A stretch of 64,000 nucleotides of DNA. Source: Acanthacorydalis orientalis (Eukaryota; Arthropoda; Insecta; Megaloptera; Corydalidae). Of the stretch, positions 11,531 through 22,445 are shown piece by piece. The notes beneath the pieces were generated by a model. That model ran no database searches, was not told the origin of the DNA, and saw only the letters and a list, made by a program, of their open reading frames with translations. The stretch covers positions 40,195,125-40,259,124 of the forward strand of contig CM068318.1 of assembly GCA_034766995.1 (NCBI GenBank). The letters run 5' to 3'. The number at the start of each line of letters is the position of its first letter. Position 1 is the first letter of the stretch. A program made the position numbers and the translations under genes.

Positions 11531-13033
11531 TGTTCAGAAGGATTTATATACTGACAAAAATAAGATTCAAAAATACAATGAAATAATCTTTAAGTAAAAG
11601 ACAATAATTATGAAATGTGCAGTTTAGAGGAACAAAATTTATTCAAACATAAAATCGATATGAAATAATTTCATCCTCGTCTTGTAATTCTACAGCACTT
11701 AATTTACCAGAATATATCATGATATAAATATAGTTCTGATAAATAAATAAGTAAATATATTATAACTATTATTCTCTCATCACAAGTACTAAAAATTAAT
11801 TTTGTATCAATATACTCTCAAACTGGAAGATATATATCACCATTAATGTCCGAAATTAATATATGTTTTGTTTGTATAAAAAAAAAAATATATATATATA
11901 TATACATAATATATATATATATATATAGATGAACATTTCATAACAGTATATATTACAGTATGTTATGTATTGAATATCGAACATATTTCACATAATTTTC
12001 AACATATTCCTGTTGCAGACATTTTACGTATTTTAAATATTCACTGTTATAATTTTCGTACATTTTTCCAGTGAACAAATCAAACGTATCTAAAACTCAT
12101 CAAACAAGCTATTTGTAATCAATGTAATCACCTTTGTTTCCAAATATTTACTGTTCATTTAGAAAAATCTAAGACTATGGGGAAAGTTAAGAAAATTGTT
12201 TACTATTATTTTTATTTATTTTTATCATTTTAAGAAGATAATATGATTACTTATGGATGATTAGAACTTCTTATTTTACTTATATTTACTTTATACCTAA
12301 TCTTAAGAAAGCATATAAATATTAATCATAAAATATTTAAAAATGATATTTAATGATTCACGTTGAAAAGGATTAATAATAGTTCTGGTACAATAAATTA
12401 ATGAAATTTTCAATATTCGTCGTTGTCTATTAGTCCCGCAATATTTTAAACTTATCAAATGAATTCTTATTCAAATTTAGTCTTCAGAAAGTAACTATTT
12501 GATGATTGTAAAATTTCTATCCATTCTTTAACAAATATGTTGGCAGTTATCTTATTATAGAAATACTCTTACAAATATATAAATGTTATATTTCATTCGA
12601 AAAGTTACACTTACTATTATTTAAGATCGAAATTTATACGATTTTCATACATTCTTATCCATTTAATAATTATTTGAAAAAAAATGTGTAAAATTTTTCT
12701 TTTTAGAATATCATATTATTCTATTATAGTTCTGAGAAGAATCAAATGTTTCAGTAACAACAAAAACGATATACTGTGTAGGAGGAGGATGATTAAACTA
12801 ATTCCATAATATAATAGTGACTTAAAAAATATTATTGTTAAAAAATTAGCTTATTTACATTATAAATTTTGGAATTTTCTGTAAAATTATGATGATCATG
12901 CCGTTACTAAGACCACGATTTGATTGGTACGCATGAACATTTTGAAGCCATACGCCTCATCTAAGCTTGAAATCAGAACACATCTAGAAATCCCTCAAAA
13001 TATTAAAAAATATTATATTTCTAAGGGAAGTCT
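11531..13033. other. 1.5 kb of AT-rich DNA without a recognised gene
   Basis: The only assigned item is a broken (AT)n array at 11890-11927. No transposon end or coding signal was found. Confidence 0.5.
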
Positions 13034-13252
13034 TATTAAAACAAGAATAAAATTTACAAGCAATTAGATGTATGTATGCTGCGATAAATGAATGATCCAG
13101 TCATTTGAAGTTAGCAGGTGATCATTTTAAAAGAATATTTATTCTTTTTTATCTCAATATAATATTTAATAGAGAGTAAAAATGTGTTTTTTAAATATTA
13201 GTACACTTTCTTTAAGAGGTTGTGTTTGTAACTCTAATTATAGCAAGATTTA

Positions 13253-13258
<6 letters not shown>
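13034..13258. repeat. Direct repeat R1 (225 bp) ending in (AT)n
   Basis: It is matched over its whole length by 14424-14650: ATGCTGCGATAAATGAATGA, TCCAGTCATTTGAAG, AGAATATTTATTCTTTTTTAT, CTTTCTTTAAGAGGTTGTG and AAATTTAGTGTATA. In both copies an (AT)n array follows at once. It may be a short interspersed element with an AT tail, or one half of a local duplication. Confidence 0.8.

Positions 13259-13295
<37 letters not shown>
13259..13295. repeat. (AT)n between R1 and a retrotransposon fragment
   Basis: The array separates the repeat from the truncated 5' edge of the reverse transcriptase fragment. Confidence 0.95.
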
Positions 13296-13298
<3 letters not shown>

Positions 13299-13315
13299 GA
13301 TATCCAGAACTTACG

Positions 13316-14020
13316 CTGTACGCAGATGATACAATAATATACACCTCTGGACGCGATGTAGAAACATTCAAAGAAAAATTACAGACTACACTGAACAGAC
13401 AAGAAGAGCATTTCAAGAATTCGAAGCTAAAACTGAATATAGACAAAACGCAAGAAATGATTTTCACGAGAAAGAGGAGAAGCTTGCCGAGAAAGCTAAA
13501 GATGGACAACACCGAGGTGGAAGGAAACCGTCAAATATCTAGGTATATAATTAGATAAGAAATTGATGTATAGCGAACATGTGACAAGAGTCAAGAAAAA
13601 GCCTATACAGCGCTCAAGAGCCTATATTCAATGCTGGCAAGAGACAGCAAGCTGAGCGAAAATAACAAGATTTTGTTGTATAAAATGGCCATCAGACCAG
13701 TTATGACATATGCGGCACCCATATGCAGGAGAGCCTGCAAATCATACCGTAAGACGCTGCAGCTATTTCAAAATAAGATATTGCGCATGACACTAGACAA
13801 GCCACGCGACTACTCATTAAAGAAACAATATAGAGAAACGCAAGTTGATACGGTAATGAATTTCATAGAAAAATTAAGTTGGGAATTTTATCAACACAAG
13901 ACACATGAAAATAAAATTATCGACAAAACGAAGTCAGCGAAGATCATCTTCCTGTGTAACCGGCTGGGACGAGGACAGAAAAGAGCGAAGCATATCTTAC
14001 CGTATCACTTCGTAAGATAG
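13316..14020 (+). pseudogene. Non-LTR retrotransposon reverse transcriptase, 3' part (jockey-like)
   Basis: The frame opens with LYADDTIIYTSGRDVETFKE, which holds the YADD catalytic box of reverse transcriptases. It continues LKLNIDKTQEMIFTRK, then WKETVKYLG and LDKKLMYSEHV, then AYTALKSLYSMLARD and YKMAIRPVMTYAAPI. This order is that of the palm end, thumb and C-terminal region of jockey-clade elements. Frame changes occur near 13510 and 13590, and a TAA replaces a codon just after YLGI. The upstream palm, fingers and endonuclease are missing, cut off by the (AT)n array. The last 129 codons (13631-14020) are open. It is a 5'-truncated dead copy, as is usual for LINE insertions. Confidence 0.85.
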
Positions 14021-14350
14021 AATCGATCAGAACAGATCAAGAGATCTAGAACTTTGTATCGGAACGACACTTCGCCGTGTGTCCGGGGTGGAAGAGTTAA
14101 TTTTTATACTTTACCGTCTTGATAGATAAATTGTTATAAGTTTTCCTTTGGGAGCAACTAGGTTTTTTGAAATTTTTCCAAGTCTATGAAATGATGTTAC
14201 TATATGAACAGAGGTCAATATTTAAATAGATGTCAGATGTAGGTGTTCAGGGCGTAAAACCCCCAGGAACTACGATAGAGAAATCGCCGTTTGCCTATAT
14301 TGAACCTAATATCAGAAATACCACTTTTAAAACTAACCCAAAAAAAATAT
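14021..14350. other. Likely 3' untranslated or flanking sequence
   Basis: The first part (to about 14100) could be the retrotransposon's 3' region (ACACTTCGCCGTGTG is a small dyad). Nothing further was recognised. Confidence 0.4.
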
Positions 14351-14351
14351 A

Positions 14352-14423
14352 TTGAACCATAAAAATCATACATTTAACCCCTTAAGCGTTTGGTTTAATT
14401 TTGAGAATGTGTGCTGAATTATT
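14352..14423. repeat. Duplicated piggyBac left end with its flank
   Basis: GAACCATAAAAATCATACAT, then TTAA and CCCCTTAAGCGTTT, occur here and again at 14702-14765. Because flank and element end are duplicated together, this arose by duplication after insertion. The two copies bracket R2 and its (AT)n. Confidence 0.75.
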
Positions 14424-14638
14424 TAAAACAAGAGTAAAATTTTCAAGCATTGAGATGTATGCTGCGATAAATGAATGATCCAGTCATTTGAAGGTAGCAG
14501 GTAATCATTTTAAGAGAATATTTATTCTTTTTTATCTCCATATAATATTTAATGGAGAGTAAAATTGTGTTTTTTAAAAAATAATAACTTTCTTTAAGAG
14601 GTTGTGCTTGTAACTATAATTATATCAAAATTTAGTGT

Positions 14639-14701
<63 letters not shown>
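14424..14701. repeat. Direct repeat R2 with (AT)n tail
   Basis: Second copy of the 13034-13258 repeat; the (AT)n run covers 14650-14701. Confidence 0.8.
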
Positions 14702-14704
<3 letters not shown>

Positions 14705-14727
14705 AACCATAAAAATCATACATTTAA

Positions 14728-15677
14728 CCCCTTAAGCGTTTTGTTTTATTTTAAGAATGTGCACCGGTGTACTTAATTATTTCTGGGCGATGACGAGTAC
14801 ACTCGACAAAAACACAGTAAATGAACTTGCTTTAAGATTGAGTTAAATGATAACAAAATGATATTTTTTTTGTTTATTTGTTTGAGAAGCTTTAATTTTA
14901 TTGGTAATTCATAAATCGTATTTCATTACTGTTTGTTGACATACGTTTTTTTAATCAAGAATGTTGTTTAAAAACCAAGCGACTTCCCAAATATTGCTCA
15001 GCATATAAATTAGTTTGCCCCACTATTATGTTTAGTAAGTCATAATCTAAAAATGTTTCCATATAGAACACACATTTGGTTTTTGACGAATGGGGAATAG
15101 TGAAATTTGAGCTAAGACGAGCAGTAAATTTAAATAGTGCTCGCTCTCCGCCTGTAATATTCCATTGTACATTTGAATTTTTATTTCCTTTATCGTGTTC
15201 ATTACCTTCTTCATCCTCATCATTACTTTCATCAGAAGTCGTTGAAATTAATGATATTCTTATCTGTATGTAAAACCGTATCTTCATTGTCTTCTCCAAC
15301 CTCATCACTGCTTTCATCAGAAAACGTTACAGGTGTTGTCGCTCTTTTCCGTTTTCTTGAATGTAAAGATATATTTTCATCACTATCAATGAAACTAATC
15401 TGGGACGATAAATAAAAACATCATTCACTTCACAAGTTTCTCTATTATACCCTATAATACCTTCTCTAGATATCAGAAATAAGATCCACGGAAAAAAAGA
15501 GAAAACTGCTTAGAAATATTCTAAAATGTGCCAAAATTATAAAAAAATATATTTTTTACTTAAATTTTACAATAAATAGCAGAAGCGAATTTTTTTCTAC
15601 ATGACTAGTATACTCGAATTAAACAAAAAAATAACATCTTTTCATAAGAAGCATACTCGGCATAAACGCTTAAGGGG
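14728..15677 (-). mobile_element. piggyBac relic with perfect 14-bp ends and TTAA flanks
   Basis: The left end is CCCCTTAAGCGTTT and the right end is its exact reverse complement. TTAA lies immediately outside both (14724-14727, 15678-15681). This is the signature of piggyBac insertion. The 950-bp body codes on the minus strand for only the N-terminal part of the transposase, so the catalytic part has been deleted. A second, decayed copy of the right end (GCATACTCGGCATAAACG, then TTTAAGGAATTAA) lies at 15910-15957. Confidence 0.85.
14955..15420 (-). pseudogene. piggyBac transposase N-terminal fragment
   Basis: The minus strand first reads SFIDSDENISLH, then SRKRKRA (a basic, nuclear-localisation-like run) and TFSDESSDEVGEDNEDT, an acidic stretch. 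After a frameshift near 15235 it continues SDESNDEDEEGNEH, then FKFTARLSSNFTI, METFLDYDLLNIIVGQTNLY and AEQYL before the stop at 14955. An acidic N-terminus followed by F..FF.D.L...IV..TN.YA is typical of the start of the DDE_Tnp_1_7 (piggyBac) domain. The catalytic aspartates and the Cys-rich tail are absent. The element cannot mobilise itself, but its ends could be recognised in trans. Confidence 0.75.
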
Positions 15678-15681
15678 TTAA

Positions 15682-16380
15682 GTTGATAAGTTGATAAGTG
15701 TATATAGTTTTATTTTACGGAAAATCTTTGAAATTAATTGACTGCACCAACTCACTTACAAGTGACACACTCCCAACTATTATTTACAATGAAGAAACAC
15801 CTTGAAATTTCAGCACAAATTCTGCATTTTATTTCAAATTAAAAAAATGCGTCCTTATTGAAAAACCTTGCATAACCCTTAATATTAATATATCAATGCA
15901 TCAATTAATACATCTTTTCATGACCAGCATACTCGGCATAAACGTTTAAGGAATTAAAAAAGTATTGATGATATCTCATAATATTTTTACTGTTAATTAC
16001 AACAACGAAAACATTTCACACAGAATCAAACTTATGGAGACTATTAAGTCCGTGTCAAATTCGATATAAAGAATTGACTGTCTTTTCTAGTAAAGTTTAT
16101 CTTCGAGCATATATTATTGTCATTTTACATCGTGTATGTTTAATTAAAAAAATCATAAATTATTGTCGAGAGAGCTATTATCTACTAAAATATGAAATGA
16201 AAAGGTAGCGCGTTGGGAATAATAAAACTAGAGCTTATTGCGGACTCATCGCACATAAAATAAAATTAACAATTCATAATCTACACGGAAAATTTCTTAA
16301 GTTATTCTGTATATTCTCGTCTGCAATACAGTTACGAACAAAAATATTTGAACGGCTGAAAGTGGTACGCGGCGTTGTGC
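15682..16380. other. No gene; decayed piggyBac end
   Basis: Apart from the decayed right end at 15910-15957, nothing was recognised in this AT-rich stretch. Confidence 0.5.
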
Positions 16381-16386
16381 CGTGTT

Positions 16387-16436
16387 ACCGTTAAAAGTAT
16401 CCACAAAGAATAAATTTACAGATAGTGGATACTCGA

Positions 16437-16476
<40 letters not shown>
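16387..16476. repeat. Inverted repeat arm with (AT)n
   Basis: CCGTTAAAAGTATCCACAAA, then GAATAAATTTACAGAT and GTGGATACT, is the reverse complement of 18214-18268 with few differences. Each copy is bordered by (AT)n on the inner side (16440-16476 here). Confidence 0.75.
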
Positions 16477-16481
<5 letters not shown>

Positions 16482-16837
16482 GATAACGTCTATATAAGTT
16501 TCGAAATGTTTCCATTTTCTTCTTCTTCGAGATGTCTAGCTGCACTACAAATTCATACAATTTAAATTCACATTGAAGTGGAATAATAAGAATTAGTACA
16601 TAGTTTTTCTTGTAAGTGAATTTAAAGATACAAAAAAAAAATATTTCGGTATTGTATCTGTCTGATTTGATTATTTATAGGTTTATTTATGGAAATCAAA
16701 GCTCAATATAAAATGATCGATTCGATTTTCAAAAGGTTGCACGTTATAACATTACAATTTTATATTAAACAATAAAAACTGTACATTTGTACAGTTTTCT
16801 ACAGGAAATATTAAGAATTAATCAAGTTATGTGCGAG

Positions 16838-16945
16838 CACTAATGACTTCAGTTATCGACACACCCTTCAACCCCAAATAAGCAATACTCAAGTACTGTG
16901 TTGTGATAAATTTAAAATATCATGTCACAATACTTTGTAATGTTA
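16838..16945 (+). repeat. Unclassified dispersed repeat, copy 1
   Basis: GCACTAATGACTTCAGTTAT, then CGACACACCC and CAACCCCAAATAA. Related copies, some reverse complemented, lie near 17985-18065, 19700-19760, 20975-21040 and 22395-22445. The shared core is ACTAATGA..TTAGTTGTCGAYRCR. I cannot assign the family. Confidence 0.6.
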
Positions 16946-16962
16946 TTTTTGGGTTCCGAAAA

Positions 16963-17959
16963 TCCACAGGGTAGAAAAATATTTGCGGTTTATGGCTTTC
17001 AAAATCATATCCATTTTTTTTAATTTAATGTATGTAAATATGTATATATGAATGCATGTATATATGTATGTATGCATTTATGCATGTATTATGGATGCAT
17101 GTATGAATGTGTGAATGTATGCATTTATGCATGCATTATGCATGCATGCATTATGCTTATATGCATACATGCATAGCTGCATAAATGCATACATGAATAA
17201 ATGAATACATGCATAAATACATACATGCATGCATGCATGCATGCATGCAAACATGCATACATGCATACATGAATGCATGAATAAATAAATAAATGAACAA
17301 ATGAATAAATGAGTACATGCATAAATGCAGAAGTGCATACATGCATGCATGCATACATGAATAAATGAATAAATAAATAAATGAATACATGCATAAATGA
17401 ATAAATAAATAATTGAATAAATAAATGAATACATGCATAAATGCATACATGCATGGATACATGCAAACATGCATACATGCATAAATGCATACATGAATGC
17501 ATGCATGAATGAATGCATACATGAATGCATGCATGAATGAATGCATGAATAAATGCATGAATAAATGCATGAATAAATGCATGAATAAATGCATGAATAA
17601 ATGAGTACATGCATAAATGCAGAAGTGCATACATGCATACATGCATGCATACATGAATAAATGAATACATGCATAAATGAATAAATAAATAAATAAATGA
17701 ATACATGCATAAATGCATGCATACATGCAAACATGCATAAATGCATGAATGCATGCATGATTAAATGAACAAATGAATAAATGAGTACATGCATAAATGC
17801 AGAAGTACATACATGCATGCATGCATACATGAATAAATGAATAAATAAATAATTGAATAAATAAATGAATACATACATACATACTTAAACACTTAAATTT
17901 AAAAAAATGTATATGATTTTGAGAGCCATAAGACCGCAATTATTTTTCTACCAACCTAA
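16963..17959. mobile_element. Mariner-ended MITE whose interior is a tetranucleotide satellite
   Basis: The right end (17895-17959) reads ATTTTGAGAGCCATAAGACC and then GCAATTATTTTTCTACCAAC, CTAA, TA. The left end (16965-17030) is its reverse complement: GTAGAAAAATATTTGCGGTT, TATGGCTTTCAAAATCATAT, CCATTTTTTTTAATTTA. These ~65-bp inverted repeats carry the MLE-2 terminus (TTAGGTTGGTAGAAAAATAA), although the outer eight bases of the left end have decayed. Everything between them is the tandem array. No transposase remnant is present. Confidence 0.7.
17036..17885. repeat. Tetranucleotide satellite, about 850 bp
   Basis: The array is built of four-base steps (ATGC, ATAC, ATGA, ATAA, AATG variants). 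Longer higher-order units also recur, for example ACATGCATAAATGCAGAAGT (at 17315, 17615 and 17785) and GAATAAATGCAT in five tandem copies at 17545-17600. Because four is not a multiple of three, all three minus-strand frames stay open for 200-266 codons. These are repeat translations (Cys/Met/His/Ile/Tyr-rich), not genes. Confidence 0.9.
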
Positions 17960-17984
17960 TATTTACGTACAAAGGAACAATTCA

Positions 17985-18162
17985 GGAGAGTATTATGTTA
18001 TGACATTTTGGATTCGTCAGAACATAGTACTTGATGGCTGATTATTTGGGGTTTAGGGACCATTTTCACTTATAGGTTAAGAATATAAGAGAAAAAACAT
18101 GTAAGCTAACTCTTTTCAGTAAATTAAATGATTTTCCTACACGTTTCTACCATTTATGTATA

Positions 18163-18218
<56 letters not shown>

Positions 18219-18268
18219 GTCAAGTATCCACAATCTGTAAATTTATTCTTTGTGAATACTTTTAACGT
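17985..18268. repeat. Inverted partners of 16838-16945 and 16387-16440
   Basis: Outside the satellite element, ATGTTATGACATTTTGGATT and CAAGTACTATG-type words at 17985-18065 are the reverse complement of 16862-16945. Further out, 18214-18268 is the reverse complement of 16387-16440. An (AT)n array (18163-18215) separates them. The whole 1.9-kb interval is therefore roughly mirror-symmetrical. Confidence 0.6.
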
Positions 18269-18282
18269 TGAAATTTTTGTCG

Positions 18283-18440
18283 CATAGAGGAAACTTATAC
18301 TTCTTATTATATGCTAACATATTTGTTTTGACTGAAGTTACATTTAAAAATAAGGAAATATTGACACTTATTGGTTGTATAACTGTCGTAAAAGTTGATA
18401 TTGATGTGGTAATAAAGTATGTTCGATGATAAAATAAATA
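18283..18440 (-). repeat. Dispersed repeat shared with 39005-39172
   Basis: The reverse complement of this stretch matches 39005-39172: CATCGAA.AT..TTT, GTCAATATTTCCTTATTTT, AAATATGTTAGCATATAATA and AGAAGTAT.AGTTTCCTCTAT. The second copy lies inside a DD41D-like element, so this may be part of that family. Confidence 0.7.
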
Positions 18441-18444
18441 ATAT

Positions 18445-19240
18445 CACATCCTAACTGAAGAGTTAGATATGAAAAAGCTATCGGGTAGTTGGGTGCCGCG
18501 TTTACTGACAATTGAACAAAAACGCATTCGAGTACAAATTTCACAAGATTGTCTGAATCGATTTAAGAGGGATACGACTGACTTTATCCGGTGATTTGTG
18601 ACTACAATGAGACTTGGACTTTCCATTACACTCCAGAGTAAAAACAGCAATTAATGCAACGAAAGCATGGTGATGCTTCGCCACCAAATAAAGCAAAATC
18701 AGTTTTAACCACTGAAAAAGTTATGGATTCAATTTTTTTGCGATGTTGAATGGATTCTGCTGATTGACTACTTTCCAAAGGGTCAAACAATAACGGGTGA
18801 ATATTATGCTAAATTTTTGGATTGAGTCGATCAAACAATTCGTGAGAAAAGACCAGGTTTATCAAAAAAAAATCATTTTCCATCAGGACAATACATATCC
18901 CCATACAAGTGTTATCTCCATGGCAAAACTCGTTGAATTTAAGTGCGACCTGCTTCCCATCCAGACTACTCTCCAGATTTTGTTCCCATCTGTGCCAAAA
19001 GTTGAAAAATTACTTTGTGGTAATCGATTTTCAACAGATGAAGAACTAATAGCAACAGTGAATCATAATTTTGAGGTACTTCAAAAAAAGGATTTCCGGA
19101 ATGGTATAAAAGCACTGGATGAGCATCGCTGTATAAAGTGCATTGAAATTCAAGGAGACCATATTGATAAAAAAAAAGTAATTTAAAAACACAATCATAT
19201 TCTTTTACAGTTAGGCAGAGAACTTTTCAAATTACCCTCG
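18445..19240 (+). mobile_element. Mariner MLE-7, 5'-truncated
   Basis: The 3' end is AGAACTTTTCAAATTACCCTCG followed by TA (19241-19242). Its reverse complement starts CGAGGGTAATTTGAAAAGTT, a mariner-type terminus related to MLE-1. There is no 5' terminal repeat: the homology starts within the transposase, just before the WVPRLL motif. About 800 bp remain of an expected 1.3 kb. Confidence 0.8.
18447..19186 (+). pseudogene. Mariner transposase, C-terminal two-thirds, broken
   Basis: The reading begins EELDMKKLSGSWVPRLLTIE, where WVPRLL is the linker motif between the DNA-binding and catalytic domains. The first catalytic motif has become NETWTFHYTPE, with N where D is required. FPKGQTITGEYYAKF follows, and then IIFHQDNTYPHTS with the second aspartate intact. 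The third motif reads YSPDFVPICAK, where the S-D of the family is gone. The tail (NRFSTDEELIATVN, FRNGIKALDEHR, CIEIQGDHIDKK) is well kept. Several frame changes lie between 18590 and 18830 and near 18955. Two of the three catalytic residues are lost, so the product would be inactive. Confidence 0.85.
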
Positions 19241-19242
19241 TA

Positions 19243-20210
19243 CTTTATCAAAATAATACATTTATTTATTTATATAAATTTCAAACTTATTAAATCGTAC
19301 TTTGACTTTCACAAAGCAGACAGGACCTTTTAGCATGATTTATTGTTTTCCAAACATGGCATATTTTAACATACTGGTGTTCATATATGTGAAGCCCCCG
19401 GGCTTATTTTAACGTGTTCTTCACAAAAAAGCATGTGAATTCTAACATCAGATCACAATATTTTAAATTTTTTACCGTCCTCAAGAGTTCATCCCTTCTT
19501 ATTATATTGATACACATTATCCAATCGAGATTAAGCATTTGTACAGTCCAGTTTCCTTCATTTATGTTTTTTTTAAATCCTTATTGAGAGAAATATTGTT
19601 TTGATGTAATATTCTTAATCGTTTGGCGCACATAAATTAGCGTTTCGAATTAAGGGATGATTCGAACTCAAGTGCGCAAACGGGGTGTGTTTTCTAATTT
19701 TAATTTGTGTTGAGGCACTAATGAATTTAGTTGTCGATGCGTCCTACCAATAACCAACCAACCAACATATTATTTTAATAAAAATAAATTAACCCCTTCT
19801 AACAATAAAAAATACATTTTTAGTACAAGAGCATTAATAAGCAAAAATATCTTCAGTATAAAAACATGTTTTAGATGTTGAAATCTGAACTCCACCGAAT
19901 AGCAAAAATGAAATCTATCCATAGTCATATTACAAGCGTAATTGCTAGACTTATATTACAATGCACTACTGTAATTTTTTTTAAAAAAACTAAAAAATAA
20001 TATTCTCTATTAATTATAAATCAAAAAAGAAATCACTCTTCCAAAATACAAAAACACTTGAATCATCAGAATCTTCTTTAATATTACACAAACATCGTGC
20101 CGAGATCAATCAATCAAAAACGCTTCTTATATTCTCTCGTTTCAGCGGATTTCGTGCCTTTCTCTCTCCTTTAAAAATACACTTTATTGACCTAAATACA
20201 TGATTATATT

Positions 20211-20256
<46 letters not shown>

Positions 20257-20589
20257 ATGTATATACATCGTTCAAAAATACCCCGAGTGAAATTTAATAC
20301 TGAAATTTCGTTAATTAGGTAAAATAAAATATACGCGAATAATTTCTTACTTCAGATAAAGTAATTCTTATAACAATATTGATTCAGCACGTCGTGTATA
20401 TTTATTATACAATATTGTAGAATATAAAACTCGACTTTTATAAATAAAGTATTTATTTTTCTCATCATTCAATTTCCATTTTTATTAAGTACAAAACGTG
20501 TTTACACAAACTCACTTTATATCTTTTAACGTTTTCATTTTTTACTTATATCGCATCTACTCTTTCAGTTTTTTTTTATTCTATACTTG

Positions 20590-20641
<52 letters not shown>

Positions 20642-21052
20642 AAAGAAAGAAAGAGAAAAGAAAACTGGATATATACTTTTTCAATTAATAAAAGATTCCG
20701 TTCGTATAGTTTCAAACATTTATACAATCCTTCTATATGTGTATCTTAAAATTTCAAACAGTTATAAAACAAAAAAATATTTTTTTAAAAAATATAAGTG
20801 TTGAGTATATAATGAGTTACTGAAAAATGTTACAACTTGTACAGAGAAATGCTCTGTGTGGAAATATCCTCTGTCTTACTTCACAAATAAATGTTATGGT
20901 TCTGAAAATCGAACTGATGTTATTATTGAATAATTTAGCATCGGTAAAAAGGATATTGGGTTTTAAGATGTCGATTCTCTCAATATAGTTAGTTATTTAG
21001 AGTGCAAGGGCACGTCGACAACTAACATCATTAACACGATCGACTTTTCTAA
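19243..21052. other. No gene; two (AT)n arrays and a repeat copy
   Basis: Within this stretch lie a dispersed-repeat copy (19700-19760), an (AT)n array at 20216-20244, and an (AT)n followed by (GA)-rich sequence at 20596-20660. A frame at 20498-20749 is a translation of that array and its flanks. A second repeat copy (20975-21040, reverse complement) directly precedes the mariner. Confidence 0.6.
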
Positions 21053-21054
21053 TA

Positions 21055-22306
21055 TTGGGGCATCCTATGTAATGTATTTATATAAGTAAAAATGGTTGAT
21101 TCAATATTTTGCAATTATTACAATAACTTATCAGATAAAGATCAATTGTACGTAACGTTTTCTCAGTCTTTTCGTTGAAGAGTAACAGTAGTCACGCAAA
21201 TTAATAAGAAAATATATCAGTTATCATGGAAGGTGTCGAAAGAGCATATCAGGCACATTTTGCTTTAGGAGTTGTCAGGGCAACAAAGCTACAACTGCAG
21301 TGAAAAAATTTTAGGAATATGTATCAGATGTTATTAGTCTTAGCTGAGGATAGAGATTGTTTTAACGATTTTGGTCCGGGAACTACAGCCTTGACGATGA
21401 GGAAAGGTCAGGATGTCCTCAAGCCTTTGATGATAAGGTCCTGCGAACACTAATAGATTAAAATTCTAGTTAAATGATAGGTAAATTAACCAAAAAATCA
21501 AATCAACGAATTCAACTATTCATCGGCATTTGAGGATGATTGGTAAGATTTCAAAGATGAGTCAGTGGATTCAGCACAATTTATTTGAGGTTAATTTGAA
21601 AAAAACGTGTTGATATTTGCAATTCTCATCTATTCCGATTGAAAAATAATCAGTTTTTGAATAGAATTATTACTGGTGATGAGAAATGGATTGTTTATAA
21701 TAATATTAAACATCAAAGACAATGATTTGACTGCAACGAAACACCATGTTTAACTGCGAAAAGATAGATTTATCCAAAAAAGATTATGTTATCTGTTCGA
21801 TGGGATATGTGAGGAATTATTCATTACAAGCTATTATCAGAGGATCAAGCCAAGAAAAATGAGTTGTATTGTGAACAGCTGATACGGATAAAACAATCCA
21901 TTGATAAAAAAACAGCCAGCAATAACCAACAGAAAAGGCATACTTTTTCACCACGACAACGCCCGACCTCACACGGTACCCGAAACCTTCTAAAAACTGA
22001 GGCAATTTGAATGGGAAGTTATAACATCCGCCATGTCTCCCTGATCTAGAACCATAGGATTATCATCTGTTCTAAAGTCTCCGAAATCGCATGAAAGAAA
22101 AACGGCTTTATACAGAGAGTGATGTCCGATAGGAGCTCGACTCTTTCTCTAATGCAAAACTTAAAAAGTTTCATCGTCATGGAATTGAAAAATGGGAAGA
22201 AGTTGTAAATAATAACGGGAAATATATTTTCTATCAAAAAATGTCAATTTTTTTCGCTGTTTCAAAAGTTATTTTAAAATACCGCATTAGTTATGAAACG
22301 ATCCAA
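21055..22306 (+). mobile_element. Full-length but dead mariner, MLE-4
   Basis: The left end TTGGGGCATCCTATGTAATG and the right end (reverse complement TTGGATCGTTTCATAACTAA) are inverted repeats of the TTGGGTC type. TA flanks both sides (21053-21054, 22307-22308). The length of 1252 bp equals that of an intact mariner. Copies of one dispersed repeat lie on both sides in the same orientation. Confidence 0.85.
21226..22250 (+). pseudogene. Mariner transposase (mellifera-type), heavily mutated
   Basis: The start codon region reads MEGVERAYQAHFALG. The helix-turn-helix part follows in another frame (WSGNYSLDDEERSGCPQAF). The first catalytic motif is intact as NRIITGDEKWIVYNN, and the second is visible as FHHDNARPHT in a shifted frame. 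The third appears around SPDLEP, followed by a stop and then DYHLF. The tail reads FHRHGIEKWEEVVNNNGKY. Many stops and frame changes are present, so no protein of useful length can be made. It resembles mariners of the Apis mellifera/SETMAR side of the family, but subfamily placement is by eye. Confidence 0.75.
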
Positions 22307-22394
22307 TACAAGAGAATGCTTGAATTCTCATTCACGACCATTTGGCATTGATCTTTTAGAATTGGAACAATAATGTGTCAACGCCAGGTTAGGC

Positions 22395-22445
22395 AGTTAA
22401 TTATTTAAGGTTTGCAGACACATCGACAACTACAAAGTCATCAGA
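22395..22445 (-). repeat. Dispersed repeat copy right of the mariner
   Basis: TTATTTAAGGTTTGCAGACA, then CATCGACAACTAC, aligns with 20985-21030 and with the reverse complement of 16838-16900. Confidence 0.55.

Noticed and set aside
17078..17939. Three overlapping minus-strand frames of 209-266 codons rich in Cys, Met, His and Tyr
   Set aside because: They are the three readings of a tetranucleotide array, whose period keeps all frames open. No independent coding sign exists.
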